A DNA stretch of 64,000 nucleotides from Mesorhizobium sp. L2C084A000 (GTDB lineage Bacteria; Pseudomonadota; Alphaproteobacteria; Rhizobiales; Rhizobiaceae), in contig NZ_AYWX01000009.1 in the NCBI RefSeq assembly GCF_000502875.1, forward strand, positions 460,041-524,040. Direction: 5' to 3'. Position numbers and translations under genes: made by a program. The notes under the pieces were generated by a model. That model ran no database searches and was not told the origin of the DNA. It worked only from the letters and a program-made list of their open reading frames with translations. Below, one piece after another: positions 25,097-35,800 of the stretch (position 1 is the stretch's first letter; every line of letters begins with the position of its first letter).

Positions 25097-26449
25097 CTAT
25101 TCCGCTGCCTCGGCTACGCAGCGCCGCGTGTCGAGCTTCCTTGCCGTCCGCGCCCAGAAACTCGATAGGAAGGCGGGATCGCGAAGCAACTCCAGCCGCG
25201 GCCATTCGGGAAAGGACGAAGCGAAGATGTCTGCGCCCATACGAGCATCCTTGTAGGGATTGACGGCGCCGCCTGCCTCGACGGTGATGCGATCGAGTTC
25301 CCGCAACAAGGCCAGCGTCGCAGCCCCCCTGTTGGGGAAATCCAGCGTCAGCGTGTAGCCGGGACGCGGGAACGACAGCAGCGCCGGCGAGCGGATGGAG
25401 CCGAAGCGTTTCAATACGGTGAGGAACGAGCCCTGCCCGGCTTGCCTTGCAGCCGCAAGCAATGCCGGCACGGCCTCGCGCGCCGCCGCTTCCGGCACCA
25501 CGCTCTGGTGTTGGAAAAGCCCTTTCGGCCCATAAAGCCGGTTCCAGTCGCGCACGCCGTCGAGCGGGAAGAAGAAGCCCTGGTAGCCAACCTGGCGCGG
25601 CGCCGTCGACCGCCCCTTCTTCCACCTGTAGGCGGCGTTGAAGGCGGTCAGGAACGGCCGGTTGAGCACATTGAACGGCGGCTGGACCGGCACCGAGAGA
25701 TTGCCACCGGCGCGCGAGGCGGCATGCGAGCCGTGCTCGGCATGATTGCCTGTAAACAGCAACCCGCGACCGCTATTGCGGCCGCCGGCAAGTTGGTCGA
25801 TCCAGGCGACCGCATATTCATTGGCCTGATCGGCCGCCTCGGCCAAACCGAAGAACTCGTCGAGATCGCGAAACGGCGTCGCCTTTTCGACGATGTCGAG
25901 CGAATGAACCCGCATCAACCGGATCGAGGCAGACAGGATGAGACCGGTCAGCCCCATGCCGCCGATCGTCGCCGCAAACAGGCGCGCATTGTCTGCTGCC
26001 GAGCAGCGATAGGTCCTTCCGTCGGACCTGAGCAGCGTGAAGCTCTCGACATGGCAGCCGAAGGTGCCGCGCCGGTGATGGTTCTTGCCATGCACGTCAT
26101 TGGCGATGGCGCCGCCGAGCGTGACGAATTGCGTGCCTGGCACAACCGCCGGAAAGAAGCCGTAAGGGGCGGCGTGGGCGATGATGTCGGACAACAGCAC
26201 GCCGGCATCCGCCTCGAGAACACCGGTTTCGGCGTTGAAGGCGTGGATGCGGTTCAGCGATCGCATATCGACGACCGCTCCGGCCTCGTTCTGGCAGGAA
26301 TCGCCGTAGGAGCGGCCATTGCCATAGGCAAGCAGCGACGCCGGCTTGGCCCGACCGCCCTTCAGCAGCGCGATCGCCTCATCGGCCCCGATGGCGCGCG
26401 GCGCCGGCGGTGTGGCAAGGCCAAAGCTTGGGAAACGTCCGGCGGCCAT
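25097..26449 (-). CDS. DprE1-like FAD-dependent polyprenyl-phosphoribose oxidase
   Basis: The 450-residue FAD-binding-4 oxidoreductase carries YGNGRSYGDS (residues 42-51, pyrophosphate loop), LGGAIANDVHGKNHH (111-125) and RRGTFG (126-131). These blocks are hallmarks of mycobacterial DprE1 (decaprenylphosphoryl-ribose 2'-oxidase). The catalytic-Lys region appears as NPYKDAR near residue 400. The equivalent of the benzothiazinone-targeted Cys387 appears to be absent (SFPRPGYTLTLDF). It is 2 bp after the UbiA-HAD gene, so the two are co-translated. Together they suggest synthesis of a polyprenyl-phosphate pentose such as arabinose. Homologous steps are known in Azorhizobium Nod-factor arabinosylation (noe genes). 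Confidence 0.82.
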   Translation of the reverse strand: MAAGRFPSFGLATPPAPRAIGADEAIALLKGGRAKPASLLAYGNGRSYGDSCQNEAGAVVDMRSLNRIHAFNAETGVLEADAGVLLSDIIAHAAPYGFFPAVVPGTQFVTLGGAIANDVHGKNHHRRGTFGCHVESFTLLRSDGRTYRCSAADNARLFAATIGGMGLTGLILSASIRLMRVHSLDIVEKATPFRDLDEFFGLAEAADQANEYAVAWIDQLAGGRNSGRGLLFTGNHAEHGSHAASRAGGNLSVPVQPPFNVLNRPFLTAFNAAYRWKKGRSTAPRQVGYQGFFFPLDGVRDWNRLYGPKGLFQHQSVVPEAAAREAVPALLAAARQAGQGSFLTVLKRFGSIRSPALLSFPRPGYTLTLDFPNRGAATLALLRELDRITVEAGGAVNPYKDARMGADIFASSFPEWPRLELLRDPAFLSSFWARTARKLDTRRCVAEAAE

Positions 26450-26451
26450 GC

Positions 26452-27885
26452 CTACCAGCCCCCGATGACCAGCATCACCGCACCGATCAGCACCACGATC
26501 TGGCTGCGCCAGTCGCGGATGATGAACACGACCGGATCGTCATGCATCTCGTTGCGGCGCGCCAGGATCCAGACGCGCATGGTGAGATAAAGCACGATCG
26601 GCGCCAGCGGCCAGATCAGCCATGGATGCGGATAGAGCTCCCGCACCGCGACACTGTCCATGTAGAGCGCCAGCACCAGCGCCGAGGAGAAGGCCGAGGC
26701 CATGCCGGCCTGGGCGACGATCTCCTGGTCTTCGGTGCGATAGCCGCGGCCGGCAATGCGCTCGCCAGGCGGAATGGCGGTGGTGCGCAATTCGACGAAG
26801 CGCTTCACCAGCGCCAGCGACAGGAAGAAGAAGATAGAGAAGGCCAGCAGCCAGAACGAGACGTCGACGCCGGTCGCCGCCGCACCGGCCAGGACGCGGA
26901 TCGTGTAGAGGCCGGCGAGCGTCAGCACATCGACCAGCAGCATGCGCTTGAACGACAGCGAATAGGCCGTGGTGACGACCATGTAGCCGCCAAGCACAGC
27001 CAGAAATTCGTGCGACAAGAACAGCCCGGTGCCGAAGCCGATCGCCAAAAGCATCGCAATCGCGCCAAGTCCGAACGGGATGGACAGCGCACCGCTGGCG
27101 AACGGCCTGTTGCGCTTGGTGAGGTGTTTGCGGTCGAGCGCGAGGTCAAAGAAATCGTTGAGGATGTAGATGGCCGATGCCACCGCACTGAACGAGACGA
27201 ATGCCAGCAGGCATTGCCAGATCATGTCGGTGTTGAAATATTCGTGCGAGAGCACCATCGGCACTGCGATCAGCGAATTCTTCAGCCACTGATGGACACG
27301 CAGCATCTTGACGATGGTCCGCAAAGTCGGCTTCGGCGCCGGCATCGTCTCGGCGCCATGTGCCGCCTGCCAGCGCGCGGCATGGCGGTCGGGCGCGACG
27401 ACGATCGCGTTGCGCGCTGCATCAAAGACTTGGAGATCGTGACGGCTGTTGCCGGCATAGTCGAAACCGCCATCACCATAGGCTGCGATCAGCGAAGCGC
27501 GCTTCCTGCCCGAGGTGAGATTGGCGAGACCATCGGTGGCCAGCACCTGGTCGAAAATGCCGAGATGGACCGCGATGGCATCGGCGAACTTGCGCGGCGT
27601 GCCGGTCGCCAGCACGATCTTGCGGCCTTCGGCATGCTCGGTCCGGAGGCGGCAAAGCAGCACCTCGCGATAGGGCAGCGATGCCGGATCGATGTCGATG
27701 CGCTGCGCGATTGCCTGCTTCAGCCGCGCCGGTCCGCCGGCGGCCCAGAAAGGCACGAGGAAGATATAGAGCGGGTTCTTCTTGAGAAGGATGAACAGCC
27801 CTTCCCACAACAGGTCGGTCGCGATCAGCGTGCCGTCGAGATCGACCGCAAGCGGTATTGCGTTCCTGTCCGACCGCGCATCCAT
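26452..27885 (-). CDS. UbiA-family prenyltransferase with N-terminal HAD phosphatase domain
   Basis: The 477-residue fusion has a HAD domain at its N-terminus (VDLDGTL at residues 14-20; LATGTPRKF near 93) and a UbiA membrane domain from about residue 190 with eight or nine helices. The Asp-rich motif NDFFDLALD is at 243-251. UbiA proteins such as Rv3806c attach phosphoribose from PRPP to decaprenyl phosphate, and a HAD partner then removes the 5-phosphate; here both activities are in one chain. GTAGGAC precedes ATG 27885. It is the first gene of the leftward cluster and its product would feed the DprE1-like enzyme. Confidence 0.83.
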   Translation of the reverse strand: MDARSDRNAIPLAVDLDGTLIATDLLWEGLFILLKKNPLYIFLVPFWAAGGPARLKQAIAQRIDIDPASLPYREVLLCRLRTEHAEGRKIVLATGTPRKFADAIAVHLGIFDQVLATDGLANLTSGRKRASLIAAYGDGGFDYAGNSRHDLQVFDAARNAIVVAPDRHAARWQAAHGAETMPAPKPTLRTIVKMLRVHQWLKNSLIAVPMVLSHEYFNTDMIWQCLLAFVSFSAVASAIYILNDFFDLALDRKHLTKRNRPFASGALSIPFGLGAIAMLLAIGFGTGLFLSHEFLAVLGGYMVVTTAYSLSFKRMLLVDVLTLAGLYTIRVLAGAAATGVDVSFWLLAFSIFFFLSLALVKRFVELRTTAIPPGERIAGRGYRTEDQEIVAQAGMASAFSSALVLALYMDSVAVRELYPHPWLIWPLAPIVLYLTMRVWILARRNEMHDDPVVFIIRDWRSQIVVLIGAVMLVIGGW

Positions 27886-28040
27886 GTCCTACCCTGCCCG
27901 CGTAGAGTTGCGCGCCGCTTTTCGGCGTCTTGAGGCTGGTATAGCGGGCGATGACGTAGCGAACGTTAAAACGCACGGTTGCAGACGGCTGCCATGGGGG
28001 TATTTCCGGCGTCATTGTTAAACAACCGCTACCGGAAACG

Positions 28041-28066
28041 ATAAAAGGCCGGGCAAATTCCCGGCC
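28041..28066 (-). terminator. Rho-independent terminator after the small exported-protein gene
   Basis: Read leftward, GGCCGGG (28066-28060) pairs with CCCGGCC (28053-28047) over a 6-nt loop and is followed by TTTTAT. It is 22 nt beyond the stop codon of the gene at 28088. Confidence 0.85.
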
Positions 28067-28087
28067 TCCGCAATCGTGACGCCAGGA

Positions 28088-28351
28088 TTACTTGATGCGG
28101 GCGACACCGCCCGAAATCTCGACGGTTTCCGAACCGGTCAGGGCTTCGAGGTCGCCATTGGGCAAGGTGACGAAGCAGCCATTCGGGCAGAACTCAACCG
28201 TTTCGCCACCGGCCAACGCAAGGTCGGTCTTGCTGCCGCCCTCGGTGACGACCAGCGTTCGGGTCTCGGCGTCCTTGTTGACCGCGCTCGCGGCATGGAC
28301 CGAGCCGATAGCGGCGACCAGGGCGACGGCAGCGACGAGAGACTTCCACAT
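28088..28351 (-). CDS. Small exported protein of unknown function
   Basis: An 87-residue protein starts MWKSLVAAVALVAAIGSVHA, a clean signal peptide, and leaves a mature part of about 66 residues. The mature part has two cysteines close together (EFCPNGCFVTL, CxxxC) and otherwise beta-rich, acidic sequence. It probably resides in the periplasm. The frame upstream of ATG 28351 is open but lacks a signal-like start. I do not recognise a named family. It is a single-gene unit between a terminator and the MscS gene. Confidence 0.72.
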   Translation of the reverse strand: MWKSLVAAVALVAAIGSVHAASAVNKDAETRTLVVTEGGSKTDLALAGGETVEFCPNGCFVTLPNGDLEALTGSETVEISGGVARIK

Positions 28352-28505
28352 GGTGCAATATCGGTGTTCCCACCGCCTCTGTTGCATTTCGCAAGGCATT
28401 TTCGCCTTTGCATGGAGCTTATATGAGATGGAAGCTGAACCGCAACTGAATGCCCCATTCATGCCGCAATCGGCTTTCGATGGTTGAGACCCACCGATTC
28501 CCAGC

Positions 28506-31010
28506 CTAGTCCGGATCTGGCTTCCTGGTTTTGCGGGACTTGACTAGTCGCTTCTTCTCCGCCTCGGCTTCGGCCTTCACCTGCTCCTGTTCGGCGAAGT
28601 CGGCCTCGATCTTGTCGTCGTCTGTCGGCCAGGCCTTGGGCTTGTGGGCCTCGACCACGGCGCGTGGCGTCGAGGGCATCTCGATGTGTTCGCTGCTGAA
28701 TTTTTCAAGCACGGCAAAACGGATGTCGTTCTGCGCGATGTTGCCGTTCATCACATCGGCCAGGAACACGCGGATCTCGAATTCCAGGGCGGCAGGGCCG
28801 AAATTGGAAAACAGCACGAAGGGTTCGGGGTTCTTCAGCACCATCGGGTGGCTGCGGGCGATCTCCAGCAGGACGGCATGAACCTGCTTGACGTCGCTGC
28901 CATAGGCGACGCCGACCTTGATGTCGATGCGGCCGAGCTTGTTGCGGTGCGTCCAGTTGCCGACGGCATTGTTGATCAGGTTCGAGTTGGGCAGGATCAC
29001 CGATTGCCGCTGGAAGGTTTCGATCTCGGTGGCGCGCACGCTGATCTTCTTGACTGTGCCGCTGACATCGCCGGCAACGATCCAGTCGCCCACCTTGAAC
29101 GGCCGTTCGGCCAACAGGATCAGGCCGGAAACGAAATTAGACACCACGTTCTGCAGGCCAAAGCCGATACCGAGGGAAAGAGCGCCGGCGACCAGCGCCA
29201 GGCTGGACAGGTCGATGCCCGCCGCCGAGATGCCGACCAGTGCCGCGAGCGCGACGCCGGCATAGCCGACCGCCAGCCGGATCGAGTTGCGCACGCCGGT
29301 ATCGACCTTGCCACGCGCCATCACGGAACCGTCGAGCCAGCCCTGGAACCAGCGTGTCAGGAAATAGCCTATGACGAAGACGACGATGCCGGAGAGGATG
29401 CCGGTGACCGAGATCGTCACCGAGCCGATGTTGATCCCGGTTGCGAGCTTGTAGGCCCAGGCCTGGATATCGCCGGGCTGGAAACCCCACATCAGCAGGA
29501 TCAACGGCAGGAACACCAGCACGATCATCACATTGATGGCAACGCTGACGACAAGGCCGAGCTGGTCGAGGGCTGTATCCTCGTAGCTGGATTTGGCCGA
29601 CAGCCAGCGCCCGACGGTCGTGTTGGCGAAAGCACCCTCCTCGCCGATCGCCTGCGCCGACAGGAAGCCGATATAGGCGGTGATCAGCACGGTGCCGGTA
29701 ACGACGACCTGCAACGAAACGAACAGAGCAAGGCCGATGTAACCGAGCAGCGCCGCGACGATGGTGAAAAGACCGAGCGCAAGCGCCGTATAGCGCAGCC
29801 ATGCCGGCCAAGGCCGCCAGCTTCCGTCACGCGCCTTGAACGGCCTCAGCATCGCCATCAGGATCAGGATGACGCCGACGATGATGGTGGCGCCGAAACT
29901 GCGGGCGATGGTCAGCGACAGCGGCGAGCCCATTTTGTCGTTGATGACCGACAGGAAATAATTGACGCCGATGACCACGGCCATGGCGGTCGTCAGCCGC
30001 ACCAGCCAGCGCGCCGGACCTGTCTCGACGGGGATAAGGCGCCAATTCGGCAGCCGCGGCTCGAGCGCCGCATTGGTCAATCGGTTGACGCAGAACACCA
30101 CCCCGATGACGGCCGCGAGCGCATTCAGGAAGAGGCCGATGTCGCCACGCAACACATTGTAATAGTTGAAAAAGAACACCGTGGAGGCCAAGAACACGCC
30201 AACCGCCAGCGTCGGCAGCAAGGTCGACCAGAAGGCCACCGACAAGCGGCTGAGATAGGATGGATCCTCATTGGCAGGGTCGGCTTCGAACACGCGCCCG
30301 AACAGGCGCCGGCCACCGACCAGCAGCACCAGCGCCAGCCCGAGCGCCACGAAGGTTGCCGCCAGAATGGCCTGGAACTTGAACTTGAAAGCGAAGCTTA
30401 GCCATGACGACACCGCTTTGTAGAAATTGCCGAATTCGTCCCTGGCGTCCGAAAAGACCTGCGGGCTGAGCGCGTCGGACAGCACATAGCGCTTGGTGAG
30501 CACATTGCGGAACAGCTCGCTGCGCATGTTGCCGATCTTGTCGATCAGCCCGCTGATGCGGATCGAAAGCGATTGGGCTTGCGCAATGACGGCATTGATC
30601 TCCGCCTTTTCCGACACCAGCGCCTCGCGTTCGCCGCTGACGATGTCGGGCTCCGGCGGCTGACCCGCGGCAGGTGCCGCGCCAAGCTGCTCAAGACGGC
30701 TGTTGATCTCGCCAAGACGCGTACGGAAGGCCAGTGCGCTGTTCAGCGATTGCCGCGACAGCTCCTCGAGTTGCAAGCGGATATCGACAAGGCTGCTATC
30801 CTCCTCGCCGTCCTGCTGTATCTGCTTCTCGAAATTGTCGGTCTTGGTCGTCAGCGCCTGGATGATCTTCTGCTGGTCGGCGACCAGTCCGGCAGGCGCC
30901 TGGCCAAGCCCCTGTGCCACCGCATCGAACGACAGCGGCGCCGAGACGACAAGCGTGAGGATCAAAATGAGACGAAGCAATCGGAAAAGCATGATTTGTT
31001 GGCGACTCAT
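28506..31010 (-). CDS. Large MscS-family mechanosensitive channel with DUF3772 domain
   Basis: The 834-residue protein has a signal-like N-terminus (about 1-30), a periplasmic coiled-coil DUF3772 region (about 35-190), about ten membrane helices, and a C-terminal MscS domain (about 600-780). The pore-helix region reads GALSLGIGFGLQNVVSNFVSG near residue 635, the Gly/Ala-rich TM3 hallmark of MscS. A charged tail rich in Lys/Glu ends the protein. It should open under membrane tension and release solutes in hypo-osmotic shock. ATG 31010 is chosen; ATG 30992 (MLFRLLRL) is an equally plausible start. Confidence 0.86.
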   Translation of the reverse strand: MSRQQIMLFRLLRLILILTLVVSAPLSFDAVAQGLGQAPAGLVADQQKIIQALTTKTDNFEKQIQQDGEEDSSLVDIRLQLEELSRQSLNSALAFRTRLGEINSRLEQLGAAPAAGQPPEPDIVSGEREALVSEKAEINAVIAQAQSLSIRISGLIDKIGNMRSELFRNVLTKRYVLSDALSPQVFSDARDEFGNFYKAVSSWLSFAFKFKFQAILAATFVALGLALVLLVGGRRLFGRVFEADPANEDPSYLSRLSVAFWSTLLPTLAVGVFLASTVFFFNYYNVLRGDIGLFLNALAAVIGVVFCVNRLTNAALEPRLPNWRLIPVETGPARWLVRLTTAMAVVIGVNYFLSVINDKMGSPLSLTIARSFGATIIVGVILILMAMLRPFKARDGSWRPWPAWLRYTALALGLFTIVAALLGYIGLALFVSLQVVVTGTVLITAYIGFLSAQAIGEEGAFANTTVGRWLSAKSSYEDTALDQLGLVVSVAINVMIVLVFLPLILLMWGFQPGDIQAWAYKLATGINIGSVTISVTGILSGIVVFVIGYFLTRWFQGWLDGSVMARGKVDTGVRNSIRLAVGYAGVALAALVGISAAGIDLSSLALVAGALSLGIGFGLQNVVSNFVSGLILLAERPFKVGDWIVAGDVSGTVKKISVRATEIETFQRQSVILPNSNLINNAVGNWTHRNKLGRIDIKVGVAYGSDVKQVHAVLLEIARSHPMVLKNPEPFVLFSNFGPAALEFEIRVFLADVMNGNIAQNDIRFAVLEKFSSEHIEMPSTPRAVVEAHKPKAWPTDDDKIEADFAEQEQVKAEAEAEKKRLVKSRKTRKPDPD

Positions 31011-31248
31011 CGGCGGCGAAGGCAATTTGAAAGCCTGTCCTTGATAAAGACGGCCCTATCATGGGGCAAGCCGTCGCATCGCGGACTCATCCGATCATTG
31101 ACCTCACTGATCCTGACTCTCATTGAGCCCAGACCCCATTGATCCCCTGACCGATGCGTCGGCCAGTCGAAAGGCGATGGCGCAATATTGGCTTTGCCGG
31201 TGCGGCCTGCTCTATAGTCTGCCGCATCGCCCGAACCGGATGACATCA

Positions 31249-32508
31249 ATGGCAGAGTACTCGGCCTTTTCGCTGCTCGCGAACGCGCTCAAGGGAAACA
31301 AGGATTGGAAGCCGGCATGGCGCAAGCCGGACCCGAAGGCGTCCTATGACGTCATCATCATCGGCGGCGGCGGTCATGGGCTGGCGACCGCCTATTATCT
31401 TGCCAAGGAACACGGCATCACCAATGTCGCCGTTGTGGAAAAGGGCTGGCTCGGCTCCGGCAATGTCGGCCGCAACACAACGGCGGTGCGCTCGAACTAT
31501 CTGCTGCCGGCCAACACCCGCTTCTACGAACACTCGATGAAGCTGTGGGAAAACCTTTCGCACGAGCTCAACTACAATGTCATGTTCTCGCAGCGCGGCT
31601 GCCTGAACCTGGCGCACACGCCGGCCCAGTTCGACGACTATGCAAGACGCGGCAATGCCATGCGCCATCTCGGCGTCGATGCCGAACTGATGACGAAGGC
31701 TGAGATCAAACGTCTGATTCCGGCGCTCGACATCTCCGACAGCGCGCGCTTTCCGGTGGTTGGCGGCCTGATGCAGCGACGCGCCGGCACCGCCCGCCAT
31801 GATGCGGTGGCCTGGGGCTATGCGCGCGGCGCCGACCGTCGCGGCGTCGACATCATCGAAAACTGCGAGGTCACCGGCTTCCTGCGCGACGGCGACCGCA
31901 TTTCAGGCGTGACGACGTCCCGTGGCGACATCCGCGCCAGGAAGGTGGCCGTTGCGGTCGCCGGCAGCACCGGGCGTGTCATGCAGCTTGCCGGTATCGA
32001 GACAATGCCGATCGAGAGCCATGTGCTGCAGGCCTTCGTCACCGAATCGCTGAAACCCTTCATCGACACGGTCGTCACCTTCGGCATGGGCCATTTCTAC
32101 ATGTCGCAGTCGGACAAGGGCGGCCTCATCTATGGCGGCGACATCGACGGCTACAACAGCTACGCCCAGCGCGGCAATTTGCCCGTCGTCGACGAGGTGA
32201 TGAGCGAAATGCTGGCGCTGTTTCCGGGCCTTGCGCGCGTGCGCATGCTGCGCTCCTGGGGCGGTGTTTGCGACATGTCGATGGACGGCTCGCCGATCAT
32301 CACCACCGGCCCCCTGCCCGGCATGTATCTCAACTGCGGCTGGTGCTATGGCGGCTTCAAGGCGACGCCGGCTTCCGGCTGGTGCTTCGCCTGGACCATC
32401 GCCAAGGACCAGCCGCACGATCTCAACGCCCCCTTCACCCTCGACCGCTTCCACCGCGGCCTGGTGATCGACGACAAGGGCCAGGGTGCAAACCCGCGGC
32501 TGCATTAG
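31249..32508 (+). CDS. soxB: Sarcosine oxidase beta subunit SoxB
   Basis: The 419-residue flavoprotein has DVIIIGGGGHGLATAYYLA at residue 34 (FAD-binding GxGxxG). The covalent-FMN histidine region TARHDAVAWG has His at about 184, matching His173 of Corynebacterium SoxB after allowing for a longer N-terminus. GSPIITTGPLPGMYLNCGWC and YGGFKATP near the C-terminus are typical. With SoxA, SoxD and SoxG it oxidises sarcosine to glycine, passing the methyl group to THF. An ATG at 31240 in the same frame is an alternative. It is the first gene of soxBDAG. Sarcosine could come from glycine betaine through the flavoproteins in this window. Confidence 0.94.
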   Translation: MAEYSAFSLLANALKGNKDWKPAWRKPDPKASYDVIIIGGGGHGLATAYYLAKEHGITNVAVVEKGWLGSGNVGRNTTAVRSNYLLPANTRFYEHSMKLWENLSHELNYNVMFSQRGCLNLAHTPAQFDDYARRGNAMRHLGVDAELMTKAEIKRLIPALDISDSARFPVVGGLMQRRAGTARHDAVAWGYARGADRRGVDIIENCEVTGFLRDGDRISGVTTSRGDIRARKVAVAVAGSTGRVMQLAGIETMPIESHVLQAFVTESLKPFIDTVVTFGMGHFYMSQSDKGGLIYGGDIDGYNSYAQRGNLPVVDEVMSEMLALFPGLARVRMLRSWGGVCDMSMDGSPIITTGPLPGMYLNCGWCYGGFKATPASGWCFAWTIAKDQPHDLNAPFTLDRFHRGLVIDDKGQGANPRLH

Positions 32509-32525
32509 GCATTAGGTAGAGTTCA

Positions 32526-32840
32526 ATGTTGATCACTTGCCCCTATTGCGGCCCGCGCGACGTCATCGAGTTCACCTATCAGGGTGACGGCAACCGTGAG
32601 CGCCCCGACCCCGCCTCGCAGAATTTCGAGGCGTGGAACGCCTATGTCTATGACAGGCTGAACCCGGCCGGGGATCACAACGAGATCTGGCAGCATTCCG
32701 GCGGTTGCCGCACGCATCTGCGCGTCGTGCGCAACACGCTGACGCATGAGATTTCCAGCGTTGCTTTTGTGCGCGGTGATCATCAAGGGCGCGGCGATCA
32801 TGGCTCCGCCGCGCGCCGCAAGGCGGAGGACAAGTCATGA
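32526..32840 (+). CDS. soxD: Sarcosine oxidase delta subunit SoxD
   Basis: The 104-residue protein has the SoxD zinc ligands: Cys5 and Cys8 (CPYCG), His57 and Cys61 (IWQHSGGC). These match Cys6, Cys9, His59 and Cys63 of known structures. It is a structural subunit of heterotetrameric sarcosine oxidase. It starts 17 bp after soxB, and its stop overlaps the soxA start by 4 bases (ATGA). Confidence 0.94.
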   Translation: MLITCPYCGPRDVIEFTYQGDGNRERPDPASQNFEAWNAYVYDRLNPAGDHNEIWQHSGGCRTHLRVVRNTLTHEISSVAFVRGDHQGRGDHGSAARRKAEDKS

Positions 32841-35800
32841 GCCCGCGCCGCACCGACACCGGCGGCCGCATCGACCGGCTGAAAACCATCCGCTTCACCT
32901 TCGATGGCGCGGCCTACACCGGCCATGCCGGCGACACGCTGGCGTCAGCCCTGCTGGCCAAGGGCGTCACGCTTTACGGACGTTCGTTCAAATACCACCG
33001 CCCGCGCGGCCTGCTCACAGCCGGCGTCGAGGAACCCAACGCGCTGGTGACGGTGCTGAAGGGCGAGGTTCGTGAACCCAACATCCCAGCGACCATGGTC
33101 GAGATCCATGACGGCCTGGTTGCCATCAGCCAGAACCGCTTTCCCTCGCTTGCCTGGGACATCAACGCCGTCAACCAGCTCGGCGGCAAGATCCTGTCGG
33201 CCGGGTTCTACTACAAGACCTTCATGGGACCGGTGTTCGGTCCGCTCAAAGGCACGCGCTTCTGGATGTTCTGCGAACACTTCATCCGTCGCGCCGCCGG
33301 CCTCGGCAGCGCCGGATCGGCAAAGGACCCGGCCCGCTACGAACGCATGAACGCCTTTTGCGACGTGCTGGTGGTCGGCTCCGGCCCCGCCGGCCTGATG
33401 GCCGCCAAGGCTGCCGCCGATCAGGGCGCCCGCGTCATGCTGGCCGATCTCGAGCCGCGTTTCGGCGGTTCGGCCAACTGGTCCGATGAAACGATCGACG
33501 GCGCGCCTGCCGCCGATTGGGCCCGTCGCACGGTCGCCCAGCTCGAAGGCCGAGACAATGTCCGCCTTTTGCCGCGCACCACGGTCTGGGGTTACTACGA
33601 CAACAACACGCTTGCCGCGCTCGAACGGGTCAGCGACCATAAGGATCAGCCAGGCAAGGGCGAGCCGCGCCATCGCTATTGGGCGATCCGCGCCAAATCC
33701 GTGGTCCTGGCCACTGGTGCGTTCGAGCGGCCGCTGGTCTTCCCCGGCAATGACAGGCCCGGTGTGATGCTGGCGCATGCCGCCGAGCGCTACGCCAACG
33801 AATTCGGCGTGCTGCCGGGCGAGCGGATCGCACTGTTCACCAACAATGACAGCGCCTATCGGGCGGCGGTCGCCTTGAAGAAGGCCGGTGCCGCGGTCGT
33901 CGCCATCGCCGATGTCAGGCCGGAACTTTCGCCGGAGATGCGCAAGCTGGCCGCGGAAGCCGAGGCCGAGATCTTCGCTGGCCATGCCGTCGTCGCCACC
34001 GAAGGCGGCAAGGCGCTGTCCGGCCTCAAACTGCAGCGCTTCGACATGACCAACGGCACGCTCATCGGTGATGCACGCAGCATCCATGCCGATTGCCTGC
34101 TGATGTCGGGCGGCTGGTCGCCGACCATCCATCTGGCCAGCCAGGCCGGTGCCAAGGCGGAATGGAACGCCGCCCGGCAAGCCTTTCTGCCGCCGAAGCC
34201 GACACAAAAGTGGCCCCCACAGCAATGGATCGGCGCCGGTGCCTTCACCGGCAGTTTTTCCACCACCGAAGCCATCGCCGAAGGCCGCGCCGCCGGCCTC
34301 GCCGCCGCCGGCGGGCAGAGCACACCGTCCATGCTGCCGACCGTCGAAGCAGTGCCCGGCGATCCCGATCCCGCCCCGGTGTTCGAGATCAGGGCCAAGG
34401 GCAAGAGCTTTGTCGATTTCCAGCACGACGTCACGGCTGAGGACGTGCGGCTGGCCCACCGCGAGGGCTTCGTCTCGGTCGAGCATCTGAAACGCTACAC
34501 CACGCTCGGCATGGCGACCGACCAGGGCAAGAGTTCCAACGTGCCTGGCCTCGCAATCATGGCCGAAGCGCTGGGCAAGCCGATCCCCGAGGTCGGCACG
34601 ACGCGCTTCCGGCCGCCCTTTGCACCGGTGTCGATCGGCTCGCTGGCGGCCGAGCGTTTTGGCGACCTGAAGCCCGAGCGGCTGACTCCGATGCATGACT
34701 GGCATCTGGCCAGTGGCGCGACGATGTATTCCGCCGGCCTCTGGTACCGGCCGATGATCTACGGTCATGCCGGCGAGACGGTCGAGCAGGCCTATGTGCG
34801 CGAAGCCAAGGCGACGCGCGAAAGCGCAGGGATCGTCGATGTCTCGACGCTGGGCAAGATTGCCGTGCAAGGCCCTGACGCCGCCGCATTCCTCGACCGC
34901 GTCTACACCAACATGTTTTCGACGCTCGCCGCCGGCAAGGCACGCTACGGGCTGATGCTGCGCGAGGACGGCCTAGCCTTCGACGACGGCACCACTTGGC
35001 GGCTCGGCGATCAGGATTTCCTGATGACCACCACCACGGCCAATGCCGGCAAGGTGATGCAGCATCTGGAGTATTTCCTCGACGTGATCTGGCCGGAGCT
35101 GAAAGTCCACGTGACCTCGGTGACCGACGAATGGGCGGGTGCCGCGATCGGCGGGCCGAAGGCCAGGCAGATCCTCGCCGCCTGTGTCACCGGCACGTCG
35201 GTCGACAACGCCGCCTTGCCCTTCATGGGCATCGTGCGTGGCGATATAGCAGGCGTGCCGGTGATGATTTGCCGGCTGTCCTTCTCCGGTGAAATGGCCT
35301 TCGAAGTCTATTCCGGCGCCGGCCACGGCACCCATGTCTGGGAAGCGCTTATTGAAGCCGGCAAGCCGTTCGGGCTGGCCACCTATGGGCTCGAGGCACT
35401 GGGCACCATGCGCATCGAAAAGGGCCATGTCACCGGCGCCGAGATCGACGGCCGCACCACGGCACGCGACCTGCATCTCGACTGGATGCTGTCGAAGAAG
35501 AAGCCTTTCATCGGCTCGGCGATGATGGACCGCGAAGGCTTGATCGCATCGGACCGCCTTGAACTGGTCGGCCTGATCGCCCTCGATAACCGGCCACTCA
35601 ACGGTGGCGCCCACATCGTCGAGGAGGTTGACGAAGCCAATCCGCACGACTCCATCGGCCATATCACCGCCTGCTGCTATTCGCCGGCGCTCGGCAAGCA
35701 TATCGCGCTGGCGCTGGTCAAGGGCGGCAAGGCACGGCAGGGCACGCGCGCCCATGTCTCCGATCCCTTGCGCAACCGCTTTGGACCGGTCGAGATCGTC

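Noticed and set aside
28644..30401. Plus-strand open frame of 585 codons antisense to the MscS channel
   Set aside because: Composition is His/Gln/Asp-rich without membrane or domain features; the opposite strand is a clear channel protein.
32945..34870. Minus-strand open frame of 641 codons antisense to soxA
   Set aside because: The plus strand is unmistakably soxA in an intact soxBDAG operon.
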